DNA from: DASYPQ01 sp041488095
Lineage (GTDB): Bacteria > Planctomycetota > UBA1135 > GCA-002686595
Direction: 5' to 3'
DNA: 46,577 bases
Assembly (NCBI GenBank): GCA_041488095.1
Contig: JBGPOP010000033.1
Span: 1-46,577 of the forward strand
Positions 6,757 to 15,790 of this stretch are shown here, piece by piece. A model generated the notes under the pieces. The model ran no database searches. It was not told where the DNA came from and saw only the letters and a list, made by a program, of their open reading frames with translations. How positions within the stretch are numbered: the first letter of the stretch is position 1; each line of letters begins with the position of its first letter. The position numbers were made by a program, and so were the translations under genes.

Positions 6757-9096
6757 ATGGCTCGGTTGATTCGCTCGAGGGGCAGCACGTTCGGACTCTT
6801 GTTCGGCGTCACCATCCTCCTCGCCATTGCTACTCGCGCCGCGTCTGCGCAGTCGGGCATCGCGGGCTGGGGCGAGCAGGTGTTCGACAGCCGCTGGAAT
6901 GACGGGCTCTACGTCGGCATCGCGGCGGGCAGCCAACACACCGTCGCGCTGCGAGCCGACGGCTCGGTCGTGTCTTGGGGACACAACTTCCCCAACCACC
7001 TTTGCACCGTGCCCTCTCTCCCAGCCGGGCTCACCTACGTCGAGGTCGCGGCAGGTTACGACCACACCGTCGCGCGGCGCAGCGACGGCTCGGTCGTCGC
7101 ATGGGGAGACAACTATTCCGGCCAGTGCAACGTGCCCGCGCTCCCCGGCGGGCTCACGTACGTCGAGATCGCCGCGGGAGGCTACGAGAACAACGCCGCC
7201 TACGGGCACTCCGTCGCCAGGCGGAGCGACGGTTCGGTCGTGGCGTGGGGGGACAACACCTACGGCCAGTGCACCGTGCCTGCCTTGCCAAGCGGGCTCA
7301 CCTACGTCGAGGTCGCGGCAGGCGGCCGCCACACCGTTGCGCGGCGCAGCGACGGCTCGGTCGGGGCGTGGGGAGACAACAGCTCCGGCGAGTGCAACGT
7401 GCCCGCGCTTCCCGGCGGGCTCACGTACGTCGAGATCGCCGCGGGAGGGCACGACCTTGCCCCCAACGGGCACACCGTCGCCCGGCGCAGCGACGGTTCG
7501 GTCGTGGCGTGGGGAGCAAACAACAACGGTCAGTGCAATGTGCCTGCCCTCCCAAGCGGGCTCACCTACGTCGAGGTCGCGGCAGGCGGCCGCCACACCG
7601 TTGCGCGGCGCAGCGACGGCTCGGTCGTGGCGTGGGGTGGAAACAGCTCAGGCGAGTGCAACGTGCCTGCGCTTCCCGGCCGGCTAACCTACGTCGAGAT
7701 CGCCGCGGGAGGCGGCTACGACAACTTCTACGGACACACCGTGGCGCGGCGCAGCGACGGCTCGGTCGTGGCGTGGGGAGCCAATGGCTGGAGCCAGTGC
7801 AACGCGCCAGGGCCTCCAGCCGGACACACCTATATCCAAGTCGATGCGATGGAAACCACCACGGTCGCTCTGCGCAGCGATGGTTCCGTCGTGGTGTGGG
7901 GATGCTACGCCCAGTGCAACGTGCCGGCGCTTCCCAGCGGGCTCACCTACGTCGAGGTCGGTACGGGGATCGCTCACTCTGTTGCGCTGCGAAGCGACGG
8001 CTCGGTCGTGGCGTGGGGATGGAACGGCTACGGCCAGTGCAACGTGCCAGCCCTCCCAGCCGGGCTCACCTACGTCGAGGTCGATGCGGGCGGCTACTAC
8101 AGCGTCGCGCGGCGTAGCGATGGCTCAGTCGTGGCGTGGGGAGACAACTCACTCGGCCAGTGCAATGTGCCAGCGCTTCCCAGCGGGCTCACCTACGTCG
8201 AGGTCTCAGCTGGCGGAAGCATCTGGAACGACTCGGAGCACGCCGTCGCGCGGCGCAGCGACGGGTCGGTCGTCGCGTGGGGAGACAACACGTACGGCCA
8301 GTGCAACATTCCGGCGCTCCCGAGGGGGCTCACCTACGTCGAGGTCGCGGCAGGCGGCTACTACACAGTGTTGCGGCGCAGCGATGGCTCCGCGTGGGGC
8401 CTCCCTGTGCTCCCAACTGGGCTGACCTACGTCGGGATCGGCGCGGGCCAGGATCACAGTATCGGAGTGCGCAGCGATGGCTCGGCCGTCGCGTGGGGAG
8501 AGAACTTCTTCGGCCAATGCAACGTGCCAGCCCTTCGGAGCGGGTTCGCCTACGTCGAGGTCGCAGCGGGGTGGTCTCACACCGTCGGCCGGTACGAGGG
8601 GTGCCCGACGTGCGAGCTCCCCTTCTGCCTCGGCGATGCCGGCCTCAGCAGCGTGCCCTGCCCGTGCGGGAACAACGGCACGAGCGGCCGCGGCTGCGAG
8701 AACTCGGCTTCGACCGGCGGAGCGAGGCTGACGGCCCACGGGTCGGTCGACCCCGATCAGGTCGTGCTAGGCACGAGGGGCGAGCTCCCCTCCGCGCTGA
8801 CGATCTTCCTCCAAGGCACGTCCGTGCTCGGGACCCCGGTTCCCTTCGGCGACGGCATGCGCTGCATCGGCGGCACGCTCAAGCGGATCGGCGTGAAGCC
8901 CGCCGTCGCGGGAGCGGCGAGCTACCCCGGCTCGGGCGATCCCTCGATCAGCGCGCGGTCGGCCGCGCTCGGGGATCCGATCCGTCCCGGCACCTACCGC
9001 TACTACCAGGTCTACTACCGCGATGAGAACCCTGGGTTCTGCAATCCGCCGCCGGCGACGTTCAACGCGTCGAACGCAGTGATGGTCGCGTGGTGA
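6757..9096 (+). CDS. Secreted RCC1-repeat protein, first of a tandem pair
   Basis: A 779-residue protein with a signal peptide (FGLLFGVTILLAIATRAASA, cleavage near AQSG), then about 13 RCC1-like repeats of 45-50 residues (SDGSVVAWGDN..GQCNVPAL and GLTYVEVAAG). A Cys-rich linker (CPTCELPFCLGDAG, CPCGNNGTSGRGC) leads to a C-terminal module of about 140 residues ending FNASNAVMVAW. RCC1-type repeats form seven-bladed propellers, so this is probably two of them. The module recurs on four other secreted proteins here. ATG 6757 follows GGGAGGAAG and gives a clean signal peptide. Strong DNA identity between repeats points to recent internal expansion or gene conversion. Function unknown; surface binding is an inference. 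Confidence 0.88.
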   Translation: MARLIRSRGSTFGLLFGVTILLAIATRAASAQSGIAGWGEQVFDSRWNDGLYVGIAAGSQHTVALRADGSVVSWGHNFPNHLCTVPSLPAGLTYVEVAAGYDHTVARRSDGSVVAWGDNYSGQCNVPALPGGLTYVEIAAGGYENNAAYGHSVARRSDGSVVAWGDNTYGQCTVPALPSGLTYVEVAAGGRHTVARRSDGSVGAWGDNSSGECNVPALPGGLTYVEIAAGGHDLAPNGHTVARRSDGSVVAWGANNNGQCNVPALPSGLTYVEVAAGGRHTVARRSDGSVVAWGGNSSGECNVPALPGRLTYVEIAAGGGYDNFYGHTVARRSDGSVVAWGANGWSQCNAPGPPAGHTYIQVDAMETTTVALRSDGSVVVWGCYAQCNVPALPSGLTYVEVGTGIAHSVALRSDGSVVAWGWNGYGQCNVPALPAGLTYVEVDAGGYYSVARRSDGSVVAWGDNSLGQCNVPALPSGLTYVEVSAGGSIWNDSEHAVARRSDGSVVAWGDNTYGQCNIPALPRGLTYVEVAAGGYYTVLRRSDGSAWGLPVLPTGLTYVGIGAGQDHSIGVRSDGSAVAWGENFFGQCNVPALRSGFAYVEVAAGWSHTVGRYEGCPTCELPFCLGDAGLSSVPCPCGNNGTSGRGCENSASTGGARLTAHGSVDPDQVVLGTRGELPSALTIFLQGTSVLGTPVPFGDGMRCIGGTLKRIGVKPAVAGAASYPGSGDPSISARSAALGDPIRPGTYRYYQVYYRDENPGFCNPPPATFNASNAVMVAW

Positions 9097-9238
9097 TGAC
9101 CCACTTGCGACCCATTCGCCTTCAGCCCCCTTGAGGAGGGCCCTGACCTCAGCAGGAATGGAGGCTCGGTGGTACCCTCGGAGCCAGCTCGCGCGCAGGA
9201 GTGCCGAAGGCCGGTTCGATGGCTGCGGAAGGAACGCC

Positions 9239-11530
9239 ATGATTCGCCCGATCCGCTCGAAGAGCAGCCTGTTCGGTTTCTTGGTCGGCGTCGCCGTACT
9301 CATAACCGTCGCGACTCGCGCCGCGACCGCGCAGTCGGGCATCGCGGGCTGGGGTGGGCAGGTTTTCGACAGCCGCTGGAACGACGAGCGATTCGTCGAG
9401 ATCGCAGCGGGCCGCGATCACACCGTCGCCCGGCGCAGCGATGGCTCGCTGGTCGCTTGGGGATTGAACTACTGGGGCCAGTGCAACGTGCCAGCGCTTC
9501 CAAGCGGGCTCACCTACCTCGAGATCGCAGCGGGCCGCAATCACACCGTCGCGCGGCGCAGCGACGGTTCGGTCGTGGCGTGGGGAGACAACGGGTTCGG
9601 CCAGTGCAGCGTGCCCGCGCTCCCGAGCGGGCTCACCTTCGTCGAGGTCGCGGCGAGCGAGAACCACAGCCTCGCGCGGCGCAGCGATGGTTCGGTCGTC
9701 GCGTGGGGAGACAACGCAGCCGGCCAGGGCCACGTCCCTGCGCTTCCGAGCGGGCTCACCTATGTGGAGGTCGCAGCGGGGTATGTGCACAACGTCGCCC
9801 GACGCAGCGACGGCTCCGTCGTCGCGTGGGGATCGAACGGCTACGGTCAGTGCAATGTGCCCGGCCCCCCAGGCGAGCTGACCTACGTCGAGATTTCGGC
9901 AGGCGGCACCCACACCGTCGCGCGTCGCAGCGATGGCTCCGTCGTGGTCTGGGGTTCGAACTTCTACGGCCAGCGCGACGTGCCCGCGCTCCCGAGCGGG
10001 CTCACCTACGTCGAGGTCGCCGCGGGCGCTGAACATGTCGTCGCACGCCGCAGCGACGGCTCGGCCGTGGCGTGGGGATGGAACGCCACCGGCCAGTGCA
10101 ACGTGCCCGCGCTCCCGAATGGAGTCACCTTCGAAGAGGTCGCGGCGGGTTCCAGCCACTCCTGGGCGCGGCTCAGCGACGGCTCCTTCGCGGCGTGGGG
10201 GGCCAACGGAATATTCCAGCGCAACGTGCCAGCGCTTCCAGGCGGGCTCGCCTACGTGGAGGTCGCCACGGGTGGCGATTTCCTCGTGCGGCTCAGCGAT
10301 GGCTCGCTGGTGAGATGGGACGGCAGCGACGTCGCGCCCCCGCTGCCCCCCGGGCTCACCTACGTCGGGGTGGCAATGGGCCCGGCCCACGCGCTCGCGC
10401 GACGGAGCGATGGCTCGCTCGTCGCTTGGGGCTGGAACGATTATGGCCAGTGCGACGTGCCGGCGCTTCCGCGCGGCCTCACCTACGTCCAGGCCGCGGC
10501 TAGCTGGGCACATTCCATCGCGCTCCGCAGCGACGGCTCGGTCGTGGCGTGGGGATCCAACAGCTACGGTGAGTGCGACGTCCCTTCCTTGCCGCCCGGG
10601 TTGAAGTACGTCGAGGTCGCAGCCGGCAGCGATTGGGTCGGCGAGTCCGTCGGTTTCAGCGTCGCGCGGCGCAGCGATGGCTCGGTCGTGGCGTGGGGGG
10701 ACGGCTTCTGGGGCCAATGCGCCGTGCCTGCGCTTCCCCCGGGTGTCACCTACGTGCAGATCGGGGCTGGCGACATCCACACCATCGTGCGGCGCAGCGA
10801 CGGCGTCGTCCTTGCCTTTGGATTGAATGACTCGGGCCAGTGCAATGTGCCGGCGCTTCCGAGCGGTCTCACTTATGTCGAGATTGCGGCGGGCGGCGAA
10901 ACCAGCGTCGCGCGACGCAGCGACGGCGCAGTCGTCATTTGGGGATACAACTTCCCGAGCGAGTACTACCTGCCGGCGCTTCCGAGCGGGCTCGCTTACG
11001 TCGAAATCGATGCGTGGGGGGGTCGATACTCGGGATGTCCCACCTGCTACCCTTCGTTCTGCGCTGGCGACGGGGGCAGCGCGAGCGTGCCCTGCCCGTG
11101 CGGGAATGACGGTACGGACGGCCGCGGCTGCGAGAACTCGGCTTCGACCGGCGGAGCGAGGCTGAACGTCCACGGGGTGGTCGACCCCGACCGGGTCGTG
11201 CTCGAGACGACGGGCGAGCTCCCCTCCGCGCTGACAATCTTCCTCCAAGGCACGTCCGTGCTCGGGACCCCCGTCACGTTCGGCGATGGCATGCGTTGCA
11301 TCGGCGGCACGCTCAAGCGCATCGGCGTCAGGAGCGCCGTCGCGGGATCGGCGAGCTACCCCGGCTCGGGCGATCTCTCGATCAGCGCGCGATCGGCCGC
11401 GCTCGGGGATCCGATCTCGCCCGGCACCTACCGCTGCTACCAGGTCTACTACCGCGATGAGAACCCTGGGTTCTGCAATCCGCCGCCGGCGACGTTCAAC
11501 GCGTCGAACGCGGTGATGGTCGCGTGGTGA
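9239..11530 (+). CDS. Secreted RCC1-repeat protein, second of a tandem pair
   Basis: A 763-residue paralogue of the preceding gene with the same order: signal peptide (FGFLVGVAVLITVATRAATA, then AQSGIAGWGGQVFDSRWND), about 13 RCC1-like repeats, a Cys linker (CPTCYPSFCAGDGG, CPCGNDGTDGRGC) and the C-terminal module. The signal region and the module are far more alike between the two genes than the repeats are. ATG 9239 is chosen because it starts the signal peptide and follows GGAAGGAA. A start at 9131 would add an unlikely 36 residues. Repeats 8, 12 and 13 are worn (SLVRWDGSDV, GVVLAFGLN, GAVVIWGYN). The 142-bp spacer shows no clear terminator, so the pair may be co-transcribed. Confidence 0.88.
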   Translation: MIRPIRSKSSLFGFLVGVAVLITVATRAATAQSGIAGWGGQVFDSRWNDERFVEIAAGRDHTVARRSDGSLVAWGLNYWGQCNVPALPSGLTYLEIAAGRNHTVARRSDGSVVAWGDNGFGQCSVPALPSGLTFVEVAASENHSLARRSDGSVVAWGDNAAGQGHVPALPSGLTYVEVAAGYVHNVARRSDGSVVAWGSNGYGQCNVPGPPGELTYVEISAGGTHTVARRSDGSVVVWGSNFYGQRDVPALPSGLTYVEVAAGAEHVVARRSDGSAVAWGWNATGQCNVPALPNGVTFEEVAAGSSHSWARLSDGSFAAWGANGIFQRNVPALPGGLAYVEVATGGDFLVRLSDGSLVRWDGSDVAPPLPPGLTYVGVAMGPAHALARRSDGSLVAWGWNDYGQCDVPALPRGLTYVQAAASWAHSIALRSDGSVVAWGSNSYGECDVPSLPPGLKYVEVAAGSDWVGESVGFSVARRSDGSVVAWGDGFWGQCAVPALPPGVTYVQIGAGDIHTIVRRSDGVVLAFGLNDSGQCNVPALPSGLTYVEIAAGGETSVARRSDGAVVIWGYNFPSEYYLPALPSGLAYVEIDAWGGRYSGCPTCYPSFCAGDGGSASVPCPCGNDGTDGRGCENSASTGGARLNVHGVVDPDRVVLETTGELPSALTIFLQGTSVLGTPVTFGDGMRCIGGTLKRIGVRSAVAGSASYPGSGDLSISARSAALGDPISPGTYRCYQVYYRDENPGFCNPPPATFNASNAVMVAW

Positions 11531-11620
11531 GGGGATCCATGGCCGAAGCCGATCACCTCGAGTGACCTGGAGAATGCCGCCCGCTCGAGTAGCAATGCGA
11601 CACCGCGTGATCGGACGACA

Positions 11621-11636
11621 GATGCGTTCACGCATC
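11621..11636. other. Short hairpin downstream of the RCC1 pair
   Basis: GATGCG-TTCA-CGCATC is a perfect 6-bp stem with a 4-base loop, 90 bp after the second RCC1 stop. There is no T run after it, so it is only a weak terminator candidate. Confidence 0.3.
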
Positions 11637-11684
11637 GACTTCAGCAACTCGTGAGGACTGCGTAGCTGGCCGCGACTCGTCTCG

Positions 11685-11798
11685 GGCGGGCTCTACGGCA
11701 ACGTTTTCCGGATCGCGCCGCCGTTGAACGTGACGGCGGGCGATGTCGACGAGGCGATCCGAATCCTGCGCGAATCGTTCGCGGCAATCGGGACCTGA
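11685..11798 (+). pseudogene. Aminotransferase C-terminal fragment
   Basis: About 37 codons ending in TGA read GGLYGNVFRIAPPLNVTAGD then VDEAIRILRESFAAIGT. This matches the C-terminus of the AGXT2-like protein encoded at 4599-5960 with several conservative changes. No start or catalytic part is present, so it is a gene remnant. The substitutions suggest descent from a paralogue and not a fresh copy of the intact gene. It occupies the gap 11531-11842, in which nothing else was recognised apart from the small hairpin. Confidence 0.85.
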
Positions 11799-11842
11799 AA
11801 TCGGCGGCTGCGATCGGTTCGCGTGCCGGCCCCGATCGAGGC

Positions 11843-13123
11843 CTATCTCGACCCTCGTCCCAGCGCGGCTTCCAGCGGCGGATCGCGGCCGGAGAAGTAG
11901 TCCTCGGACGACGAATCGACCCGGAGATCCGGCTGCACCGCCGTGCCGTCTCCTCCGCGTCCGACGAACTTCCACGTGAGGCCCACGGAGAGCTTGGAGT
12001 TCGGCAGCGGGAGCTGCATGGACTCCCGGAAGGGCGAGTACGGATTGCCGCCCGTGGGCTCGCCGACGACCGTCGCCTTCCCCGATAGCTTGAACTCCAG
12101 GGCGTGCCCGCAGGCCGAGGAGAAGGTCTGTCGGCCGATGAGGACGTAGAGCCGGTCCTTTCGGTCGAGGAACGGCCTCGACCGCAGGCCGGTGAGGAAG
12201 GGCGTCAGGACCTCGGAGTTGCCGCCCCCGTTCGCGCGCAGGTCGACGACGAGCCGCTCCGGCTGCTTCTCGTCGGCGACGGCGAAGAGCTCGTTGCAGA
12301 ACTCCGCGAACGGCTTCCCCGGCATCTCCGCGCAGCTGTTGTATTCGAAGTACAGCGTGCGCGAATCGGCCCAGTAGTCGAACCAGTAGCACCGATCGCG
12401 CTGCTTCCGGTACTCCGGCACGGGATCCGCGAGCGCCGGCGCCCACTCGAGCGGCTCGCCCTCGGTCAGGGCCGGCAGCTCGAGCGTCTCGACCGCGCCG
12501 GTCGGATCCTGGAGCTCGAGCCGGGCCGCGTCCGCCGACGGGAGGATCCCGAGGCCGTGGAGGACGTCGGGGTGAACGAGCAGGCTCACCACGATGAGAC
12601 GGACCCAGCCCTCGCTCCCTTCCGAAGGCACCAGCTCGGCCGCCTGCCGCGTCGCCTTCTCGATCCCTGTCTCCCCGATCCGGACCAGCTTCCGGCGCAG
12701 CGCCGAGCGATGGCTCGGATCCGCTGCGACGACGAAGATCCCGTCGCTGAACCAGTACAGGGTGACGGGAAGCCTCTTCGCGCCCAGGAGCACGCGCGCG
12801 TGGGCGTCGTCCGCCATCGCGACGATGCGCGCCACGCGGACCGCGATCTCGTCGTCGCTGAGCTGCGGAACGGCCGCGTCGAGATCCCGGACGGCGGCCT
12901 CGAAGTCCTCGCGCTTCAACGTGAAAAAGAGATTGCCGTGCATCCGCGGAAGCTCCTCGGCGAGGTAGCGCAGGTCCTGCCTCCAGCGCCCGTCCCGCGT
13001 GTCGGCCGGAGGCGGCGGCGGAGAGGGCTTCGGGGCCGGGCGGAAGCGGTACGCGGTCAGGCTCGCCACGACGCAGAGCGTCGAGAGAGCGAGCGCCCCG
13101 ATGAGCTTCGTCCTGTGCGTCAT
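11843..13123 (-). CDS. S41-family (C-terminal processing-like) peptidase
   Basis: A 426-residue protein with an N-terminal membrane anchor or signal (KLIGALALSTLCVVASLTAY) and a Pro-rich linker. A helical N-domain (LRYLAEELPRMHGNLFFTLK) is followed by an S41 catalytic core: LVVDLRANGGGNSEV, then LYVLIGRQTFSSACGHALEF with the nucleophile Ser in TFSSA, then VVGEPTGGNP. The layout matches S41 proteases of the tail-specific type, though no PDZ domain is evident. It likely acts in the periplasm or at the cell surface. The ATG at 13123 lies 8 bp after the stop of the upstream membrane protein gene, so the two form an operon read on the minus strand. Confidence 0.87.
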   Translation of the reverse strand: MTHRTKLIGALALSTLCVVASLTAYRFRPAPKPSPPPPPADTRDGRWRQDLRYLAEELPRMHGNLFFTLKREDFEAAVRDLDAAVPQLSDDEIAVRVARIVAMADDAHARVLLGAKRLPVTLYWFSDGIFVVAADPSHRSALRRKLVRIGETGIEKATRQAAELVPSEGSEGWVRLIVVSLLVHPDVLHGLGILPSADAARLELQDPTGAVETLELPALTEGEPLEWAPALADPVPEYRKQRDRCYWFDYWADSRTLYFEYNSCAEMPGKPFAEFCNELFAVADEKQPERLVVDLRANGGGNSEVLTPFLTGLRSRPFLDRKDRLYVLIGRQTFSSACGHALEFKLSGKATVVGEPTGGNPYSPFRESMQLPLPNSKLSVGLTWKFVGRGGDGTAVQPDLRVDSSSEDYFSGRDPPLEAALGRGSR

Positions 13124-13131
13124 GCGGGCCG

Positions 13132-13848
13132 TTACGAGGGCGGCGCGAGAGGATTGCCGGATTCCCTCCTGAACGCCGGGCAGGCGGCCTTCGGTCGATG
13201 CCGGTCGACCCGGTACGCCCACGCGACGAGCAGCCACTGGCCGTTGTCCGACCACGCGACCGCCTCGGGGCTCGGCGGCGGCGGCGAGAACATCATCGCC
13301 GCGTAGAGCACGGCCAGGCACCCGACGAGTCCGACGAACGTCCAGCGTCCCGCACGATCGGCAGCTCGCGTCGCGCGTGCGTACAGACCGACGCCGACCG
13401 CGAACATCGCGCCCTCGACGAGCACCGTCCCCAGCCTCGAGTTCCACAGCCCGAGCCCGACGTACGGTCCGTGGATCCCGGTCGGCATGTCCGGCCGGTG
13501 CGTGATCCAGTCGAGCACCCAGTGGCTCAACACGACCGCGCCGAGAAGCGTGGCCGTCCCTCCTCGACGCCTCATCGCGAACCAGACCCCGCCCACCGCG
13601 ATCGCCCACACGGCCGCCATGAGGAGACTATGGCTCCAGGGATAGTCCTGGAACTCGAGCGGCGTGACCTCCGTGCTCCCCGGTGCGATGCGCACGTGCT
13701 CGACGCCGGCGATCACCAGCACCGGCCACACGAGGTCGAGGAGCTGCGCGGCGACGAACCAGGTCCCCAGCGACGGGCCGCGTCGCGTCGGCGCGTCCGG
13801 AACGGCCCCTCTCGCCGCGAACGCGACCCCGAAGTGTCCGATGAACAT
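13132..13848 (-). CDS. Multi-pass membrane protein, metal-dependent hydrolase-like
   Basis: A 238-residue integral membrane protein beginning MFIGHFGVAFAARG. Conserved polar motifs lie in hydrophobic segments: AAQLLDLVWPVLV, YPWSHSLLMA, VVLSHWVLDWITHRPDMP and GLGLWNSRLGTVLVEG. The repeated His/Asp pairs resemble YdjM/DUF457-type predicted membrane-bound metal-dependent hydrolases. The biochemical role of that group is poorly defined. About six to seven membrane segments are visible. The ATG at 13848 is preferred because it starts a typical family N-terminus, although the frame stays open further upstream. The S41 peptidase follows 8 bp downstream. Confidence 0.75.
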   Translation of the reverse strand: MFIGHFGVAFAARGAVPDAPTRRGPSLGTWFVAAQLLDLVWPVLVIAGVEHVRIAPGSTEVTPLEFQDYPWSHSLLMAAVWAIAVGGVWFAMRRRGGTATLLGAVVLSHWVLDWITHRPDMPTGIHGPYVGLGLWNSRLGTVLVEGAMFAVGVGLYARATRAADRAGRWTFVGLVGCLAVLYAAMMFSPPPPSPEAVAWSDNGQWLLVAWAYRVDRHRPKAACPAFRRESGNPLAPPS

Positions 13849-13950
13849 CGCCGGATTGTCCGGAAGCGGGCGCACGCTTGTCCACGCCCGACCGTCGAGC
13901 CTCATCGCTCGCGGGCTGGCGCATGTTCCCTCGCCCGTGGCCACCGCAAG

Positions 13951-14034
13951 ATGCCGGGAATGCCGGCTCGCACCGACTCCCCCCTGCCTCCCGGCCGCCT
14001 CGAGGAGCGCTTCGCCGCCAAGCCTCCGCCGTAC
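13951..14034 (+). pseudogene. N-terminal gene fragment, PreT-like (copy 1)
   Basis: The segment 13928-14034 is a near-copy of 15768-15874, about 90 percent identical by eye. It encodes MPARTDSPLPPGRLEERFAA from ATG 13960 (or 13951), after which the similarity stops. The peptide resembles the start of glutamate synthase-like/PreT subunits of dihydropyrimidine dehydrogenase (RLEE.FA.KHP..). No body follows. It abuts another fragment at 14042, so two broken genes meet here. The PreT reading is tentative. Confidence 0.5.
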
Positions 14035-14041
14035 GGCCGCG

Positions 14042-14227
14042 CTACCTTGGACCGAAGCCGCGCCGAGCTGCCTTTGCCTGCGCCACGCGCTCTGCCGAGG
14101 TGTCGAGCGCGACAACTTTTTTCCCGGCGCGCGCGAAGGAGAGTCCGAGCGGTATCCCGACGTGCCCGCAACCTCCGATGATGACGACGTCGACCACGAC
14201 CGAGTGGACTCCTGACGATCCCAGCAT
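14042..14227 (-). pseudogene. Nucleotide-sugar dehydrogenase N-terminal fragment
   Basis: About 60 codons read VDVVIIGGCGHVGIPLGLSF then ARAGKKVVALDTSAERVAQA. This is a Rossmann NAD-binding fold (IIGGCGHVG, acidic LD at the end of strand 2) of the UDP-glucose/UDP-ManNAc 6-dehydrogenase type. The frame ends at 14042, where the unrelated PreT-like fragment begins. The remaining 350 or so residues are missing, so this is a truncated remnant. The start could be GTG 14197 or ATG 14227. Confidence 0.7.
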
Positions 14228-14364
14228 TCCACGGCCGAAAGGCAGCGCGTCGAGCGCCGGGCGTCTGTCGAGCGTCCTCCGCGAGCGAAAGAACGGTGCG
14301 GTCTCGGCCCGATCTTGCAAGGGATCGCAGGCCAGAGGCGCCGCTTCACCCCGCGCGCAGCGGA

Positions 14365-15561
14365 CTACTTGGATTCAGCCGGCTTGAACAGGCCGTGCTC
14401 GAGGATGTACTCGCCGACGAGACGCGCCTCGGTCTGGAGGCCCTTCTCCTTCAGATGGACTTCGTCGATGAAAAGCACCGGATCCGTGATCAGCGACTCG
14501 AGGTCGAGCACCGTTTCGCCAAGCTCGGAATCGAGCTTGCGGACCTCGTCGTTGAAGGCGCGCATGCCGAGCTCGAACCCGGCTTTGTCGAGATGATGCT
14601 CACCGTCGTTGGTGAAGAAATTGCCCGGTGGCAAGAACGTGCGACGGGAACCGAGCGTCCACGGCATGGTCAGGAACAACACCGGCCAGCGCTTGCCGCG
14701 GCAGGTCTGCGCGATGTTGCGCATGTTGCGTCGGAACTCCGGCAGCGCGCGCAGGATCACTTCATCGGGCATCGAGACCATGACCGGCGGGGGCCGCGTG
14801 GGTGGCCCCGAGACTCCAACGATCTCGGACAAGACGGCGCTGTTGTCGAAAATCGCCCTGAAGAATCCGCGGACCGTGAAGTCGCGCTGTTCATAGGCTG
14901 AATAGCCCCTGGCCGGCCGCGCGTAGAACACGTTGCGACCATCCAAGCGGCTCTTGCCGCGGATCCAGAACGGATACAGCCCGCCCGCATAGTGCGAGTA
15001 ATCGGTGTGGTACTCAGGCAGCGAGGCGTCCGGCGAAGTGAAGCCGCGGTAGAAGTCGTTGATGCACTCGAGCACGACGACCAGATCCGGCTTCACCTCG
15101 TCGCCGTAGGTCCACAGCTTGTACAGCGAGTGCAGCGAGCAGTGCCAGTCGTAGGCGCAGAGGATCGAGAGGGCCTTCGGACCTGTGGTCTCCACGACTC
15201 TTCGCGTGTAGACCGGATAATTCGTCGCGGTGGTCGAGCCACCGAGGAAGAGAATCTTCTTGCGCGTGGTGAGCTTCAGATCCTCGACAGGATCCATCCG
15301 CCAGCCCGGCAGCACGGGTCCCGTGAGCGTGCCGTGGCCCGGCTCGAAGACCAATTGAAAGGTCGGATGGAGCGTATAGGGCACATCGTCGGGCGACGCA
15401 GCCTTCGCCGCCGCCCCTTGCCGGTGTCCGCCTCCGATCGCACGGCAACTCAGCTCGACGGCCAGCAACAACAAGAGTGTGTTGCAGACGACGAAGTAGA
15501 GCGCGTGCCACACTCGCTTGTGCGGTTTCGTTTTTCCTGCCGCGTCATGTTGCTCGCTCAT
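14365..15561 (-). CDS. Membrane-anchored SGNH/GDSL-like hydrolase
   Basis: A 398-residue protein with one N-terminal membrane segment (WHALYFVVCNTLLLLLAVEL) and an extracytoplasmic SGNH-like domain. Block I is ILFLGGSTTATNYP with the nucleophile Ser. VVVLECINDFYRG is the region that normally carries the N/G oxyanion residues. FIDEVHLKEKG near the C-terminus is the Asp-x-x-His block. This layout is common in bacterial exopolysaccharide acyl-modifying enzymes, but the substrate here is unknown. A/T appears more often at third codon positions than in neighbouring genes, which hints at a different origin. It lies between two zones of broken genes, with no obvious operon partner. Confidence 0.8.
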   Translation of the reverse strand: MSEQHDAAGKTKPHKRVWHALYFVVCNTLLLLLAVELSCRAIGGGHRQGAAAKAASPDDVPYTLHPTFQLVFEPGHGTLTGPVLPGWRMDPVEDLKLTTRKKILFLGGSTTATNYPVYTRRVVETTGPKALSILCAYDWHCSLHSLYKLWTYGDEVKPDLVVVLECINDFYRGFTSPDASLPEYHTDYSHYAGGLYPFWIRGKSRLDGRNVFYARPARGYSAYEQRDFTVRGFFRAIFDNSAVLSEIVGVSGPPTRPPPVMVSMPDEVILRALPEFRRNMRNIAQTCRGKRWPVLFLTMPWTLGSRRTFLPPGNFFTNDGEHHLDKAGFELGMRAFNDEVRKLDSELGETVLDLESLITDPVLFIDEVHLKEKGLQTEARLVGEYILEHGLFKPAESK

Positions 15562-15632
15562 CGCATCAGTATTAGCGGGCGCAGCGGCGGCTTACCATCG
15601 GCCGGCGAGATCCCGTGCCGGAAACTGCGAGG

Positions 15633-15767
15633 CGCGCGCTCCCCGTCGGGAAGGGCGGGCTCTACGGCGACGGGGTGCGCATCTCGCCGGCGCTCAACGT
15701 GACCGCGGCGGATGTCGACGAGGCGATCAGGATCCTGAAGGAGTCCTTCGCGGCGATGGCGGGGTGA
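15633..15767 (+). pseudogene. Aminotransferase C-terminal fragment (copy 2)
   Basis: About 44 codons read RALPVGKGGLYGDGVRISPA then LNVTAADVDEAIRILKESFAAMAG and stop. This is nearly the same as the C-terminus encoded at 5824-5960. No upstream part of the gene is present. The PreT-like start (15791) follows 23 bp later, so this piece appears to preserve the junction of a lost operon in which an aminotransferase gene was followed by that gene. Confidence 0.88.
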
Positions 15768-15790
15768 ACCTCACCCGAGGCCACCGTAGG

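Noticed and set aside
6970..11020. CRISPR-like periodic repeats
   Set aside because: The period is about 140-150 bp, the repeats are coding, and they translate to RCC1 units, with no short spacer-repeat pattern.
9149..11647. 832-codon minus-strand frame opposite the second RCC1 gene
   Set aside because: It is an antisense shadow created by repeat DNA. The peptide is repetitive in the same period and lacks any domain or signal.
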